Below the pieces are notes generated by a model that saw only the letters and a list, made by a program, of their open reading frames with translations, had not been told where the DNA came from and did no database searches. A DNA stretch of 56,993 nt from Imperialibacter sp. EC-SDR9 (GTDB lineage Bacteria > Bacteroidota > Bacteroidia > Cytophagales > Cyclobacteriaceae): the NCBI RefSeq assembly GCF_902498805.1, contig NZ_LR701607.1, positions 1-56,993 on the forward strand. The letters run 5' to 3'. Shown piece after piece: positions 17,839 to 25,538 of the stretch (position 1 is its first letter; every line of letters begins with the position of its first letter). Both the position numbers and the translations under genes were made by a program.

Positions 17839-19528
17839 GGCCTTGGAACCTGGTGTATTTTCTCTTTCTTAGGAACATTTTAGCGATACCGAAGAGCAGC
17901 AAAAGCACCAAAGGTCCTGCCAGATTCAGCACCTGCCAGAATGTGCGGCTTTCATCTATCTTCTGCTTGTCCAGCGGTCGTATCTTCACTTCACGGTTTC
18001 TGGCCAAAATCAATCCATCATCGTCCATGAGGTACTCAAGGGCATTCACAATGAAGTCTTTGTTGGCATACACTTTTTGAGAAATGGGGTCGATACCCAG
18101 CTCCATTGGCTGCCCGTTTTCAGGGTTCAGCTCATTGCGAATGAAATCGCCATCTGCTACCACTACTATTTTTGAGGGTACACCTTTTTCCCTGAAACCG
18201 GTTTTATTGACTCCTCTTGGCAGTGTTCTGTTTCTGTAAAGTGAGCTAAATGGCCCCTCCAGCAAATAGGCCACAGGCTGACTACCCTGATTGAAAGTTT
18301 CAGGATTGATGCCTCCCCGGATATCGTTGAGGTTGACCCTGACGGGTGATGACAGCACCCTCGATCTTTCGGAAGTAAACATCAAAGGCGTCTTCACTAT
18401 GCCATCGGCCTTTACCGTGTCGATAGTAGACGTGAATCGGAAAATGACAGCGTCCAGGTTTTTGACCACAGGGTGATCAGAGAAACGGTTAACTTCGGGA
18501 AAAAACGGCCAGGGGATCAATTTCACTTGAGGCTGGTCGCCCACCATGCCATCGATGACCAGAAACTCACCGCAACTTAAATCTTGCACAAAGTCCTGGT
18601 TGATGCGGGCCCCGTAGTTGAAAAGCAGATCGGTAAGGTTGTGTTCAATTGGAAAAGCGATGGTGCCTGCTCCCTCCGCCCCTGCCATGTCGACGCTGAG
18701 CGCATCAATGAAAAACAGCAGCTTGCCTCCACTCATGACGTACTGATCGAGCAGGTATTTTTCATTTTCGCTAAACTCTACCGAGGGTTTTGCCACAACA
18801 ATGGCATCGAAGCCAGCCAATGGTTGCACCTGACTGGCCAGCTGTATGGCACTCACCTCATACTTTTCCATCAACAACGACTGGAAACCAGCCAGCGCCA
18901 GTGTGTCAATGGAGTAATGATCAACGACCACCCCTACCCTCTTTCTGTCGTTGTTTACTAGCTGTTTGATGGCATAGGCCAGATTGTATTCCACCCCTTC
19001 TATCGACTGATTGAGCAGTTCCTCGTTGCCGTCGCCTTTGTTGCCTTTGAGCAGCATCACACCAGCTTCTAGACCTCCGTAGGAAATCAGTGCACCGGGA
19101 TACAACCGACGACGGACAGTATTGCCGTCTTTGGTATAGCTCAGGTCGGTGGGCTGAATGCCTTTAGCGCTCAACTCCATCATCATTTTTTCTTGCGCCT
19201 GACGAGAACCACCTGCCACTGGATTCTTGAAAGTGAACTCCAGGTTTTTACCGCCATACACGCTGAACTCTTCCAACGTCTCCCTGATCGATTTCTGAAG
19301 CCTTTTCAGGTTGGAAGGCAGCTCTCCTTCGAGATACACCTCCACATACACCACCTCGTCGAGGTTACGCAACAGTTCTTTGGTGGGCTCAGAAATAGAA
19401 TACCTTCCTTCCTCGGTCAGGTCAATGCGCACCGGCCAGGTTTCAGCCAGCATATTCACCCAAACAACCAGAAAAAGGCCATTGAGCAATATCAACCATC
19501 GGGTCATCTGTCTGCTTTTCCAGTTCAT
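17831..19528 (-). CDS. gldG: Gliding-associated ABC transporter substrate-binding protein GldG
   Basis: A 565-residue GldG protein with an N-terminal membrane helix (about 10-28), the VRIDLTEEGRYSISEPTKE motif that opens GldG, a large periplasmic ABC-type uncharacterised domain and a C-terminal membrane helix (about 535-555, LNLAGPLVLLLLFGIAKMF) before a basic tail. With GldA and GldF it forms the ABC complex first linked to gliding motility in Flavobacterium. It overlaps gldF by four bases (ATGA) and the following DUF4340 gene by eight. The length is usual for the family. Confidence 0.9.
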   Translation of the reverse strand: MNWKSRQMTRWLILLNGLFLVVWVNMLAETWPVRIDLTEEGRYSISEPTKELLRNLDEVVYVEVYLEGELPSNLKRLQKSIRETLEEFSVYGGKNLEFTFKNPVAGGSRQAQEKMMMELSAKGIQPTDLSYTKDGNTVRRRLYPGALISYGGLEAGVMLLKGNKGDGNEELLNQSIEGVEYNLAYAIKQLVNNDRKRVGVVVDHYSIDTLALAGFQSLLMEKYEVSAIQLASQVQPLAGFDAIVVAKPSVEFSENEKYLLDQYVMSGGKLLFFIDALSVDMAGAEGAGTIAFPIEHNLTDLLFNYGARINQDFVQDLSCGEFLVIDGMVGDQPQVKLIPWPFFPEVNRFSDHPVVKNLDAVIFRFTSTIDTVKADGIVKTPLMFTSERSRVLSSPVRVNLNDIRGGINPETFNQGSQPVAYLLEGPFSSLYRNRTLPRGVNKTGFREKGVPSKIVVVADGDFIRNELNPENGQPMELGIDPISQKVYANKDFIVNALEYLMDDDGLILARNREVKIRPLDKQKIDESRTFWQVLNLAGPLVLLLLFGIAKMFLRKRKYTRFQGHA

Positions 19529-20250
19529 ATCCGTTGGTTGAGTTTAAGCCTGGTGATAAGCAGAAAGATGAAAATCACACTTAGGAAATAAACAATATCC
19601 CGGGAGTCGAGCAGGCCCTTGCTTAGCGAGTTGTAATGCGTAAGCATGCCCAGCTGCTCAAGGAACAATGAATAGCTGCCCCACACGTTGATGGCGGCGA
19701 TAGATGTGAAGCCAGTAAAAAGGAAGAAGCAGAGGAACACTGCCAGTATAAAAGCAATGATTTGGTTTTCTGACAACGACGATGCCATTAAACCAATCGA
19801 TGTGAAAGCGGCCCCCAACAAAACCAAACCAACATAAGACCCCAGAATGCCAGCGGTGTCGAGGTTACCCGGCGGATTGCCCAGCGACGAAATAGAGAAA
19901 TAGTACAGGGCCGTGGGCAGCAAAGTAAAGACAACGAGAAAGAGGCCTGCCAGGTATTTGCCGCCTATAATCTGCACTTCAGAAAGCGGCCGGGTCAGCA
20001 GCAACTCAAGCGTCCCTCCCTTTTTCTCCTCTGCAAAAAGCCGCATAGTAATAGCAGGAATTAGAAACATCAGCACATAGGGCCCGAGGCTGAACAGCGT
20101 TTCCATGTCGGCATATCCATAGTCGAGCACGCTGGTTTCGGGAAACACCCACATGAGCAGGCCAATGCCCGTAAGGAACACGGCAATGACCACATAGGCG
20201 ATGAGGGAATTGAGGAAGCTATTGACTTCTTTGCTGAAAACTGTCCACAT
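19525..20250 (-). CDS. gldF: Gliding-associated ABC transporter permease GldF
   Basis: The 241-residue integral membrane protein has six predicted helices and the ABC-2 type permease pattern. The sequence LIPAITMRLFAEEKKGGTLELLLTRPLSE at about 60-88 is the cytoplasmic loop typical of such permeases. It begins VFSKEVNSFLNSLIAYVV. It is encoded three bases after gldA, with an ATGA overlap into gldG. It would form the membrane channel of the Gld ABC complex. Confidence 0.9.
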   Translation of the reverse strand: MWTVFSKEVNSFLNSLIAYVVIAVFLTGIGLLMWVFPETSVLDYGYADMETLFSLGPYVLMFLIPAITMRLFAEEKKGGTLELLLTRPLSEVQIIGGKYLAGLFLVVFTLLPTALYYFSISSLGNPPGNLDTAGILGSYVGLVLLGAAFTSIGLMASSLSENQIIAFILAVFLCFFLFTGFTSIAAINVWGSYSLFLEQLGMLTHYNSLSKGLLDSRDIVYFLSVIFIFLLITRLKLNQRI

Positions 20251-20253
20251 AGG

Positions 20254-21180
20254 CTAAGAAACAGTTTCTTGTGTGAGTTCCTTAAATATATTTTCCAGAG
20301 AGTTCTCCTCTTGCTGGATGCCCAACAGCGGCCAGCTATTTTCACCCGCCAGCTTGAGCAGCGACGGTCGAATGTCCTTGTCGGCATCGATTGTAAGCCG
20401 AATCTTCCTGGCGTCGATGGTCTCTATATTGACTACTTCTTTCATTTCATCCAACCCGGCAAAGCTGCTCATTTCGTCCGAAAACTCCAGCACCACAAAG
20501 GTTTGTCCTTTGGCCTGCTTACCCAGCTCTTTCACCGTACTGTCGGCCACTTTTTTGCCCTTATTGATAATGATGACCCTTTCGCAGATGGCAGTTACCT
20601 CCTGCATGATGTGGGTAGAAAACACGACTGTCTTTTCTTTTCCTATCTCTTTGATCACCTGGCGGATTTCCAGGATTTGGTTAGGGTCAAGGCCGGTGGT
20701 CGGTTCATCGAGGATAAGTACCGGCGGATTGTGGATGAGTGCCTGCGCTAAGCCCACCCGCTGGCGGTAACCTTTGGAAAGCTGGCCGATCAGTTTGTTT
20801 TGCTCTACGCCAAGTCCGCACAGGTCAATCATTTCCTTTACCCGATTGGAGAGGGCATTGCCTTTGATTTTATGCACCTGGCCAATGAAGGCTAGGTACT
20901 CATGCACGTACATGTCGAGATAGAGCGGGTTGTGCTCGGGCAGGTAGCCCACGTGGTTGCGCACTTCAGCCGATTGGGTTTCCACGTCGTAACCAGCCAC
21001 GGAAATCGTTCCTTCCGTCGGAACAAAATAAGTGGTAGCCATTTTCATGGTGGTAGACTTGCCAGCACCATTGGGGCCTAAAAACCCGAGAATTTCTCCT
21101 TTCTTAGCCGAAAAAGAAAGATGATCAACCGCTCTCTGAGCGCCGAAAACCTTACTTACATTTTGTACCTCTAGCGACAT
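20254..21180 (-). CDS. gldA: Gliding-associated ABC transporter ATP-binding protein GldA
   Basis: The 308-residue ATPase has Walker A GPNGAGKST at 35-43, signature LSKGYRQR at 134-141, Walker B LILDEP at 155-160 followed by TTGLDPNQ, and the switch histidine in VVFSTHIMQE. The C-terminal 80 residues form the accessory domain seen in ABC-2 ATPases. It energises the GldFG membrane complex. It is the middle gene of a five-gene run starting with an SDR enzyme 24 bases upstream. Confidence 0.9.
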   Translation of the reverse strand: MSLEVQNVSKVFGAQRAVDHLSFSAKKGEILGFLGPNGAGKSTTMKMATTYFVPTEGTISVAGYDVETQSAEVRNHVGYLPEHNPLYLDMYVHEYLAFIGQVHKIKGNALSNRVKEMIDLCGLGVEQNKLIGQLSKGYRQRVGLAQALIHNPPVLILDEPTTGLDPNQILEIRQVIKEIGKEKTVVFSTHIMQEVTAICERVIIINKGKKVADSTVKELGKQAKGQTFVVLEFSDEMSSFAGLDEMKEVVNIETIDARKIRLTIDADKDIRPSLLKLAGENSWPLLGIQQEENSLENIFKELTQETVS

Positions 21181-21204
21181 ATCCTGAATGCAACCCCAAA
21201 AATA

Positions 21205-21909
21205 TTATTTTTTAGGCTTTCCTTGTGGTCTTAAGGGTCTTAATTCAATATCGCCTGGTAAGTAATTTGGGTGGGTGTCCAATAACTCAACTACCGACTT
21301 GGCAATATCCTCAGGCCGCATCATGTTTTCAGGTGGTGTAGAGGTATGTCTGCCTTCGAAGAAATGGGTATTGGTCGAGCCCGGATATACCCCGGTGACC
21401 TTGATCCCAAAGTCCCGGAGCTCCATCATCATGGAATGTGTGAGTCCGGTTACCGCATGTTTGGTAGCACTGTAGGCTGCGTACCCTTTCACCCCATTGA
21501 GCCCGGCAATAGAGGAAATATTAATGATATGGCCGAAGTCGTTTGTTTTCATTTGCGGCACCAGCAACCTGGAGATGTAGAAGATGCTGTCGACATTAGT
21601 GCGAAACATTGTCTGCCAGTCTTCTGGCTTGGTGTCTTCAAAAGCCGAAGGAATGCCGAGTCCGGCGTTGTTGATCAGAAAGTCGATAGTGGTACCGAAC
21701 TTTGCCACTGTGGCCTTGTAGGCAGCTTCAATCGACTCGACCGATTGCACATCGGCTTCAATAAATTGAAAGTCGTTGTCTGAAATTCCGGGGTCTGTTC
21801 TGCTCCAGCCAGCCACCTTCACTCCCCTCTCTAAAAGTTCCTCTACAATGGCAAGACCTATTCCCTTGCTCGCTCCTGTTACAATTGCCGTTTTACCTTT
21901 CAAAACCAT
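21205..21909 (-). CDS. Short-chain dehydrogenase/reductase (SDR), 3-ketoacyl reductase-like
   Basis: A 234-residue classical SDR with cofactor motif TGASKGIG at 11-18, NNAG at 80-83, catalytic Ser132/133 and the YSATK active site (Y146, K150). The R at the end of the second strand (GWSR) points to NADP(H). The closest named relatives are probably FabG-like reductases, but the substrate is unknown. It is divergent from the PagL-like gene by 24 bases and is followed after 24 bases by gldA, so it may lead the gld transcript. Confidence 0.9.
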   Translation of the reverse strand: MVLKGKTAIVTGASKGIGLAIVEELLERGVKVAGWSRTDPGISDNDFQFIEADVQSVESIEAAYKATVAKFGTTIDFLINNAGLGIPSAFEDTKPEDWQTMFRTNVDSIFYISRLLVPQMKTNDFGHIINISSIAGLNGVKGYAAYSATKHAVTGLTHSMMMELRDFGIKVTGVYPGSTNTHFFEGRHTSTPPENMMRPEDIAKSVVELLDTHPNYLPGDIELRPLRPQGKPKK

Positions 21910-21933
21910 ACTTTTGAGTCTTTCACTTGTTCG

Positions 21934-23019
21934 ATGCGCTATACGCTTGCAATAATCTTTATTTTCAATCTACTATCAAATGTTTTCGGACAAAGCATTA
22001 GTTCCATCGCAGCATCACAAAGTATTGAATTGACCGGTGAGCACGGCGCCTTCTTTTTCAATAAAAAAATCCCTCACCTGACCAACACCTCCCTTAGCGG
22101 CTTTAGCCTCAGTTATCAAAAAACACCCATTCCTTTATATAATTGGGCCAACACACCCAAACACTTTGCCTTCCATGCAAAATTGACTTATCTCGACTTC
22201 CACAATAAAAACCTGGGTAAGGCCGTCGGCTTGCAGGCCTTCCTCGACATACCTATCATCCAATCTGGAAAATCTACGTTTTACGCCAACACAGGCGTAG
22301 GGCTGCTCTACTCCGGCTCTCATTTCAGCATAAAAGAAAGCAATCTCAACTTTGCCATCGGCGCTCCGCTTAGCTACAAAATCAACTTTGGTGTTGGCTT
22401 CAAAAGACACTGGGGCCAGAGGTGGTACAGCCGGGCGGAACTGTCCTTCATGCACATTTCGAACGGAGGCATTAGGGTTCCGAACCTGGGACTGAATAGT
22501 GCACAAATGGCCGTTGGGGCTGGCTACGTTTTTTCACAAAAAGAAAAGGGGTTTGAAGCGCCTAAACCTGGCCTGCAGCTGGTAAAAAAAAGCCATTGGC
22601 TTCTTCAGCTTGGTGGGGGACTGAGGCAACCGGAGTGGCTTCTTGCAAAAAAGTATGCGCTGGTTTACCTCGGGGTTCTGAGAGAAAGGTTGTTTTTTGA
22701 AAAAGTCTATCTTGGCATAGGCGTCGACTACTTCTATGATTGGGCGACGAAGTATGAGGTGAACACAGGAATTGTGACGGGAAACAGCCTTCAGTACAGA
22801 GTAGGCATCCACGCTCAGCAAGAATGGCTGTTTGGGCGAATAGGCTTGCAGGCAGGGCTTGGCTACCATGTGGTGAAGCAAACAGCCGACCCCGACTGGT
22901 ACCAGAAGGCAGGGCTGAAATTCCATATCAACGACAAGTTCTCGGTGGCCAGTCACCTGATTGTCAGGAATTTCAAGGGATCTTACGCAGTAATTTGGGG
23001 AGGTGCCTATGCGTTTTAG
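21934..23019 (+). CDS. PagL-like acyloxyacyl hydrolase family outer-membrane protein
   Basis: The 361-residue protein has a signal peptide ending VFG and a C-terminal aromatic residue as in outer-membrane barrels. The first half carries the lipid A 3-O-deacylase (PagL) signature FMHISNGGIRVPNLGLN, with H174 and S176 of the catalytic triad. The position of the catalytic glutamate (14 residues after the His) is N188, so hydrolytic activity is not assured. The second half is an additional barrel-like region that extends the protein beyond the usual PagL length of about 150-200. It overlaps the next gene by eleven bases. Confidence 0.75.
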   Translation: MRYTLAIIFIFNLLSNVFGQSISSIAASQSIELTGEHGAFFFNKKIPHLTNTSLSGFSLSYQKTPIPLYNWANTPKHFAFHAKLTYLDFHNKNLGKAVGLQAFLDIPIIQSGKSTFYANTGVGLLYSGSHFSIKESNLNFAIGAPLSYKINFGVGFKRHWGQRWYSRAELSFMHISNGGIRVPNLGLNSAQMAVGAGYVFSQKEKGFEAPKPGLQLVKKSHWLLQLGGGLRQPEWLLAKKYALVYLGVLRERLFFEKVYLGIGVDYFYDWATKYEVNTGIVTGNSLQYRVGIHAQQEWLFGRIGLQAGLGYHVVKQTADPDWYQKAGLKFHINDKFSVASHLIVRNFKGSYAVIWGGAYAF

Positions 23020-23761
23020 TAGTAGACACATCTTGCAGTTACTAATGATGACGCTTGGTGGACTAACCGGGTCAGCCTGTCAGGATGGGTTTGTTGATCG
23101 GTGCTTTGAAAAATACGGCAGGGAGATAGTAGAGGAGATAGAATTGAAGAAGTTCACCAGCCTGGAGATCATGGATGACATTGAAGTAGAGCTGGTAAGC
23201 GGCGCCTTTCAACAGGTAGTACTTACTACTTATGAAGAGTTGCTGCCCAACGTGGTGTTTACAGAAATTGACCAGGGTTATCAGGTGGAGAACACAACGA
23301 CTTGCCTTTGGAACAGCCACTATAAGAGCCCAAAGCTGACGATTTCTTCGCCTGACCTGAACTTCATTGTTCACCGAAGCACCAGCCCGATGTACAGCAA
23401 AGACACCATACAGCTCAACCGGCTTTGGCTGGCTATCCATCTCAGCTATACTGAGATTAACCTCACCATAAAAACAGGTGGATTTGTGCTGAGAAACTAC
23501 GGCAAGTCCAACGTAAAAATTAGTGGCGCCAGCGACTACGCCGACCTGTTTGTCAACCAGCAGGTGTCGTTGGTTGACTGTAGCCAGCTTAAGGCAAAGG
23601 TGGTGGTGGTGGAGCACGAAGGACTGAACGATATGAAAGTGTTTCCCACAGACACGCTGAGAGGTACAATGAGCGGCTATGGAAATCTTATCTATTTCAA
23701 TGAGCCAAAAGCAATTAAGGTAAGAATCAGCGGCACCGGAAAACTTCTCTCTTATGATTAA
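23009..23761 (+). CDS. GIN domain (DUF2807) protein
   Basis: The 250-residue product is a putative adhesin-head beta-helix protein. After a signal region with a lipobox-like GSAC, the sequence repeats short strands (KFTSLEIMDDIEVELVSG opening, then VKISGASDYADLFVNQQ and LRGTMSGYGNLIYFNEP) typical of DUF2807. The ATG at 23009 sits six bases after GGGGAGG. A GTG at 23003 is an alternative. It overlaps the PagL-like gene, so both are probably one transcript that ends at the following hairpin. Likely a surface or periplasmic protein of unknown partner. Confidence 0.8.
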   Translation: MRFSSRHILQLLMMTLGGLTGSACQDGFVDRCFEKYGREIVEEIELKKFTSLEIMDDIEVELVSGAFQQVVLTTYEELLPNVVFTEIDQGYQVENTTTCLWNSHYKSPKLTISSPDLNFIVHRSTSPMYSKDTIQLNRLWLAIHLSYTEINLTIKTGGFVLRNYGKSNVKISGASDYADLFVNQQVSLVDCSQLKAKVVVVEHEGLNDMKVFPTDTLRGTMSGYGNLIYFNEPKAIKVRISGTGKLLSYD

Positions 23762-23799
23762 AGAGGTTGCTCTGATTTTCTGCACGAAGCAACCTCTTT
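23760..23799 (+). terminator. Hairpin terminator after the GIN-domain gene
   Basis: AAAGAGGTTGCT (23760-23771) and AGCAACCTCTTT (23788-23799) are perfect 12-base arms with a 16-base loop, starting in the stop codon of the upstream gene. The A-rich left arm and T-rich right arm fit a terminator, although no long T-run follows. Confidence 0.7.
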
Positions 23800-23847
23800 A
23801 ATGACTACATTGGGGCACTTTTCGTGGCCATAAACTATTAGTAAACT

Positions 23848-24495
23848 ATGGAAGCTTCAGCACATCGACCGCAAACCCTCAAAGAGGAAATAGCCAATAG
23901 CCTCACGCACGGCATCGGCATCCTCTTCAGCGTGGTGGCCATCTCCTTGTTAGTCACTTTCTCGGTCTTAAATGGCTCAGCCATTCATGTGGTGAGCAGC
24001 AGCATTTTTGCAGGGTCGTTTCTCTTGCTCTACACCTTTTCGACGCTCTATCACGCCTTTCAGCACGAGCAGGTGAAAAGACTCCTCCGCACGTTCGACC
24101 ACATCAGCATTTATATTCTGATTGCGGGCACCTACACACCTTTTCTTTTATTGGGAGTAGGCGGAGCACTCGGATGGGTGTTTTTCGGAATCATCTGGCT
24201 GCTGGCCGTGCTGGGCATCATCTTTAAGGTGTACTACCAGTACCGTTTTCCCAAGGCATCGCTGATATTTTACCTGGGCATGGGATGGATGGGTGTTTTT
24301 CTTATCAAACCACTTTTCGCTTCGCTCGACGCCACCGTTTTGTCATTGATTCTTGGCGGCGGCGTGAGTTATACCCTTGGCACCATCTTTTTTGTGCAAA
24401 AGAAAATGATGTATGCCCACGCAATCTGGCATTTGTTTGTGCTTGGAGGCACCATCACTCATTTTATTGCTATGATGTTTTTGCTGCAGGCGTAG
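23848..24495 (+). CDS. Hemolysin III (PAQR) family membrane protein
   Basis: A 215-residue seven-helix inner-membrane protein of the YqfA/hemolysin III branch of the PAQR family. Conserved features: EEIANSLTHGIG near the N-terminus, STLYHAF with the metal-binding His, FDHISIYILIAGTYTPF, and the C-terminal HAIWHLFVLGGTITHF. The four His residues are probably ligands of a zinc ion. Family members may have ceramidase-like hydrolase activity. Despite the name, a toxin role is unlikely in this chromosomal context. It converges on the purine nucleoside phosphorylase gene. Confidence 0.9.
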   Translation: MEASAHRPQTLKEEIANSLTHGIGILFSVVAISLLVTFSVLNGSAIHVVSSSIFAGSFLLLYTFSTLYHAFQHEQVKRLLRTFDHISIYILIAGTYTPFLLLGVGGALGWVFFGIIWLLAVLGIIFKVYYQYRFPKASLIFYLGMGWMGVFLIKPLFASLDATVLSLILGGGVSYTLGTIFFVQKKMMYAHAIWHLFVLGGTITHFIAMMFLLQA

Positions 24496-24565
24496 TTAGA
24501 TTGGGATTTCTGATCCATTTACTCTGTCTCTAACGGTGGGCATCAGAAAATTGCTATGGTGCAGT

Positions 24566-25393
24566 TTAAGTTGCCGTCGCTTCCACCATCCGGCTCACCA
24601 TTTTTCTAAGCAAGGGCTCGGCCTTCTGGGCAGCATCTACTATCTCCTGAAGGTTTACCTTCTTAATCATTCCCGGCACGCCCATGTCGGTGATGATGGA
24701 AAGGGCAAACACCGGGATTTCCATGTGCCGGGCTACGATCACCTCAGGAACGGTAGACATACCGACCGCATCGGCACCAATAATTCTGAGGTATTTGTAT
24801 TCTGCTGGCGTTTCCAGGTTCGGTCCCTCAACTCCGGCATACACTCCTTCCTTCAAATCGATGCCTTCCTCTTTCGCAATCTGTCTCGCCAGCTTCATCA
24901 TGCCCCTGTCATAAGCCTCGCTCATATCGGGGAAGCGGTCGCCCAGTGTATCCAGGTTTTTACCTCTCAGCGGGTTTTCCGTGAATAGGTTAATGTGGTC
25001 GGTCACCATCATCATGTCGCTGTTTTGGAAGCCAGGGTTGAGTCCGCCTGAAGCATTCGACACGAACAGGCGCTTAATGCCCAGCAGCTTCATCACCCTC
25101 ACCGGCAGGGTCACCTGCTGCATGCTGTAGCCTTCGTAAAAATGAAACCGGCCCTGCATCACCACTACAGGCACTTTCCCAATGTGCCCAAATATCAACT
25201 TGCCTTTGTGAAACTCAACCGTTGAAACAGGAAAGTGCGGAATGTCTTTATAGTCAATCACATCGGCAATTGTCACCTCATCTACCAGGCTATGAAGGCC
25301 AGTACCCAGGATGATTCCCGTTTCCGGAACAACGGAGGTTTTGCTCTGAATAAAATGAGCAGCTTCCTGAATTTGATTGAGATTAATGGACAT
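24566..25393 (-). CDS. Purine nucleoside phosphorylase
   Basis: The 275-residue enzyme cleaves purine nucleosides with phosphate to a free base and ribose-1-phosphate. It belongs to the trimeric inosine/guanosine PNP class: GIILGTGLHSLVDEV with the phosphate-binding loop at 26-40, GRFHFYEGYSM (His and Tyr in the active site), VSNASGGLN at about 114-122, and VYAGVEGPNLETPAEYK near 188-204. The GADAVGMSTVPEVIVA segment is the family signature. There is a single start with no extension. It is a stand-alone salvage gene. Confidence 0.95.
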   Translation of the reverse strand: MSINLNQIQEAAHFIQSKTSVVPETGIILGTGLHSLVDEVTIADVIDYKDIPHFPVSTVEFHKGKLIFGHIGKVPVVVMQGRFHFYEGYSMQQVTLPVRVMKLLGIKRLFVSNASGGLNPGFQNSDMMMVTDHINLFTENPLRGKNLDTLGDRFPDMSEAYDRGMMKLARQIAKEEGIDLKEGVYAGVEGPNLETPAEYKYLRIIGADAVGMSTVPEVIVARHMEIPVFALSIITDMGVPGMIKKVNLQEIVDAAQKAEPLLRKMVSRMVEATAT

Positions 25394-25538
25394 CAGAAAC
25401 AGTGATAGATAGAATTTTTGGTCAATCTAATTCTGTCAAATCGTATTTGAAATAAAAGCATCGGATTTCATCACGCACAGCGCTATATTAGCCTACTGTT
25501 CTAATGCCCAGGCATGTTACTTTATACTCTCTCCTTCT

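Noticed and set aside
23848-24495. Hemolysin III as a virulence toxin
   Set aside because: The sequence is a PAQR membrane protein. The family name is historical and nothing here suggests a secreted toxin.
24536-24988. 150-codon plus-strand frame opposite the purine nucleoside phosphorylase
   Set aside because: It is the mirror of a well-supported conserved gene on the other strand.
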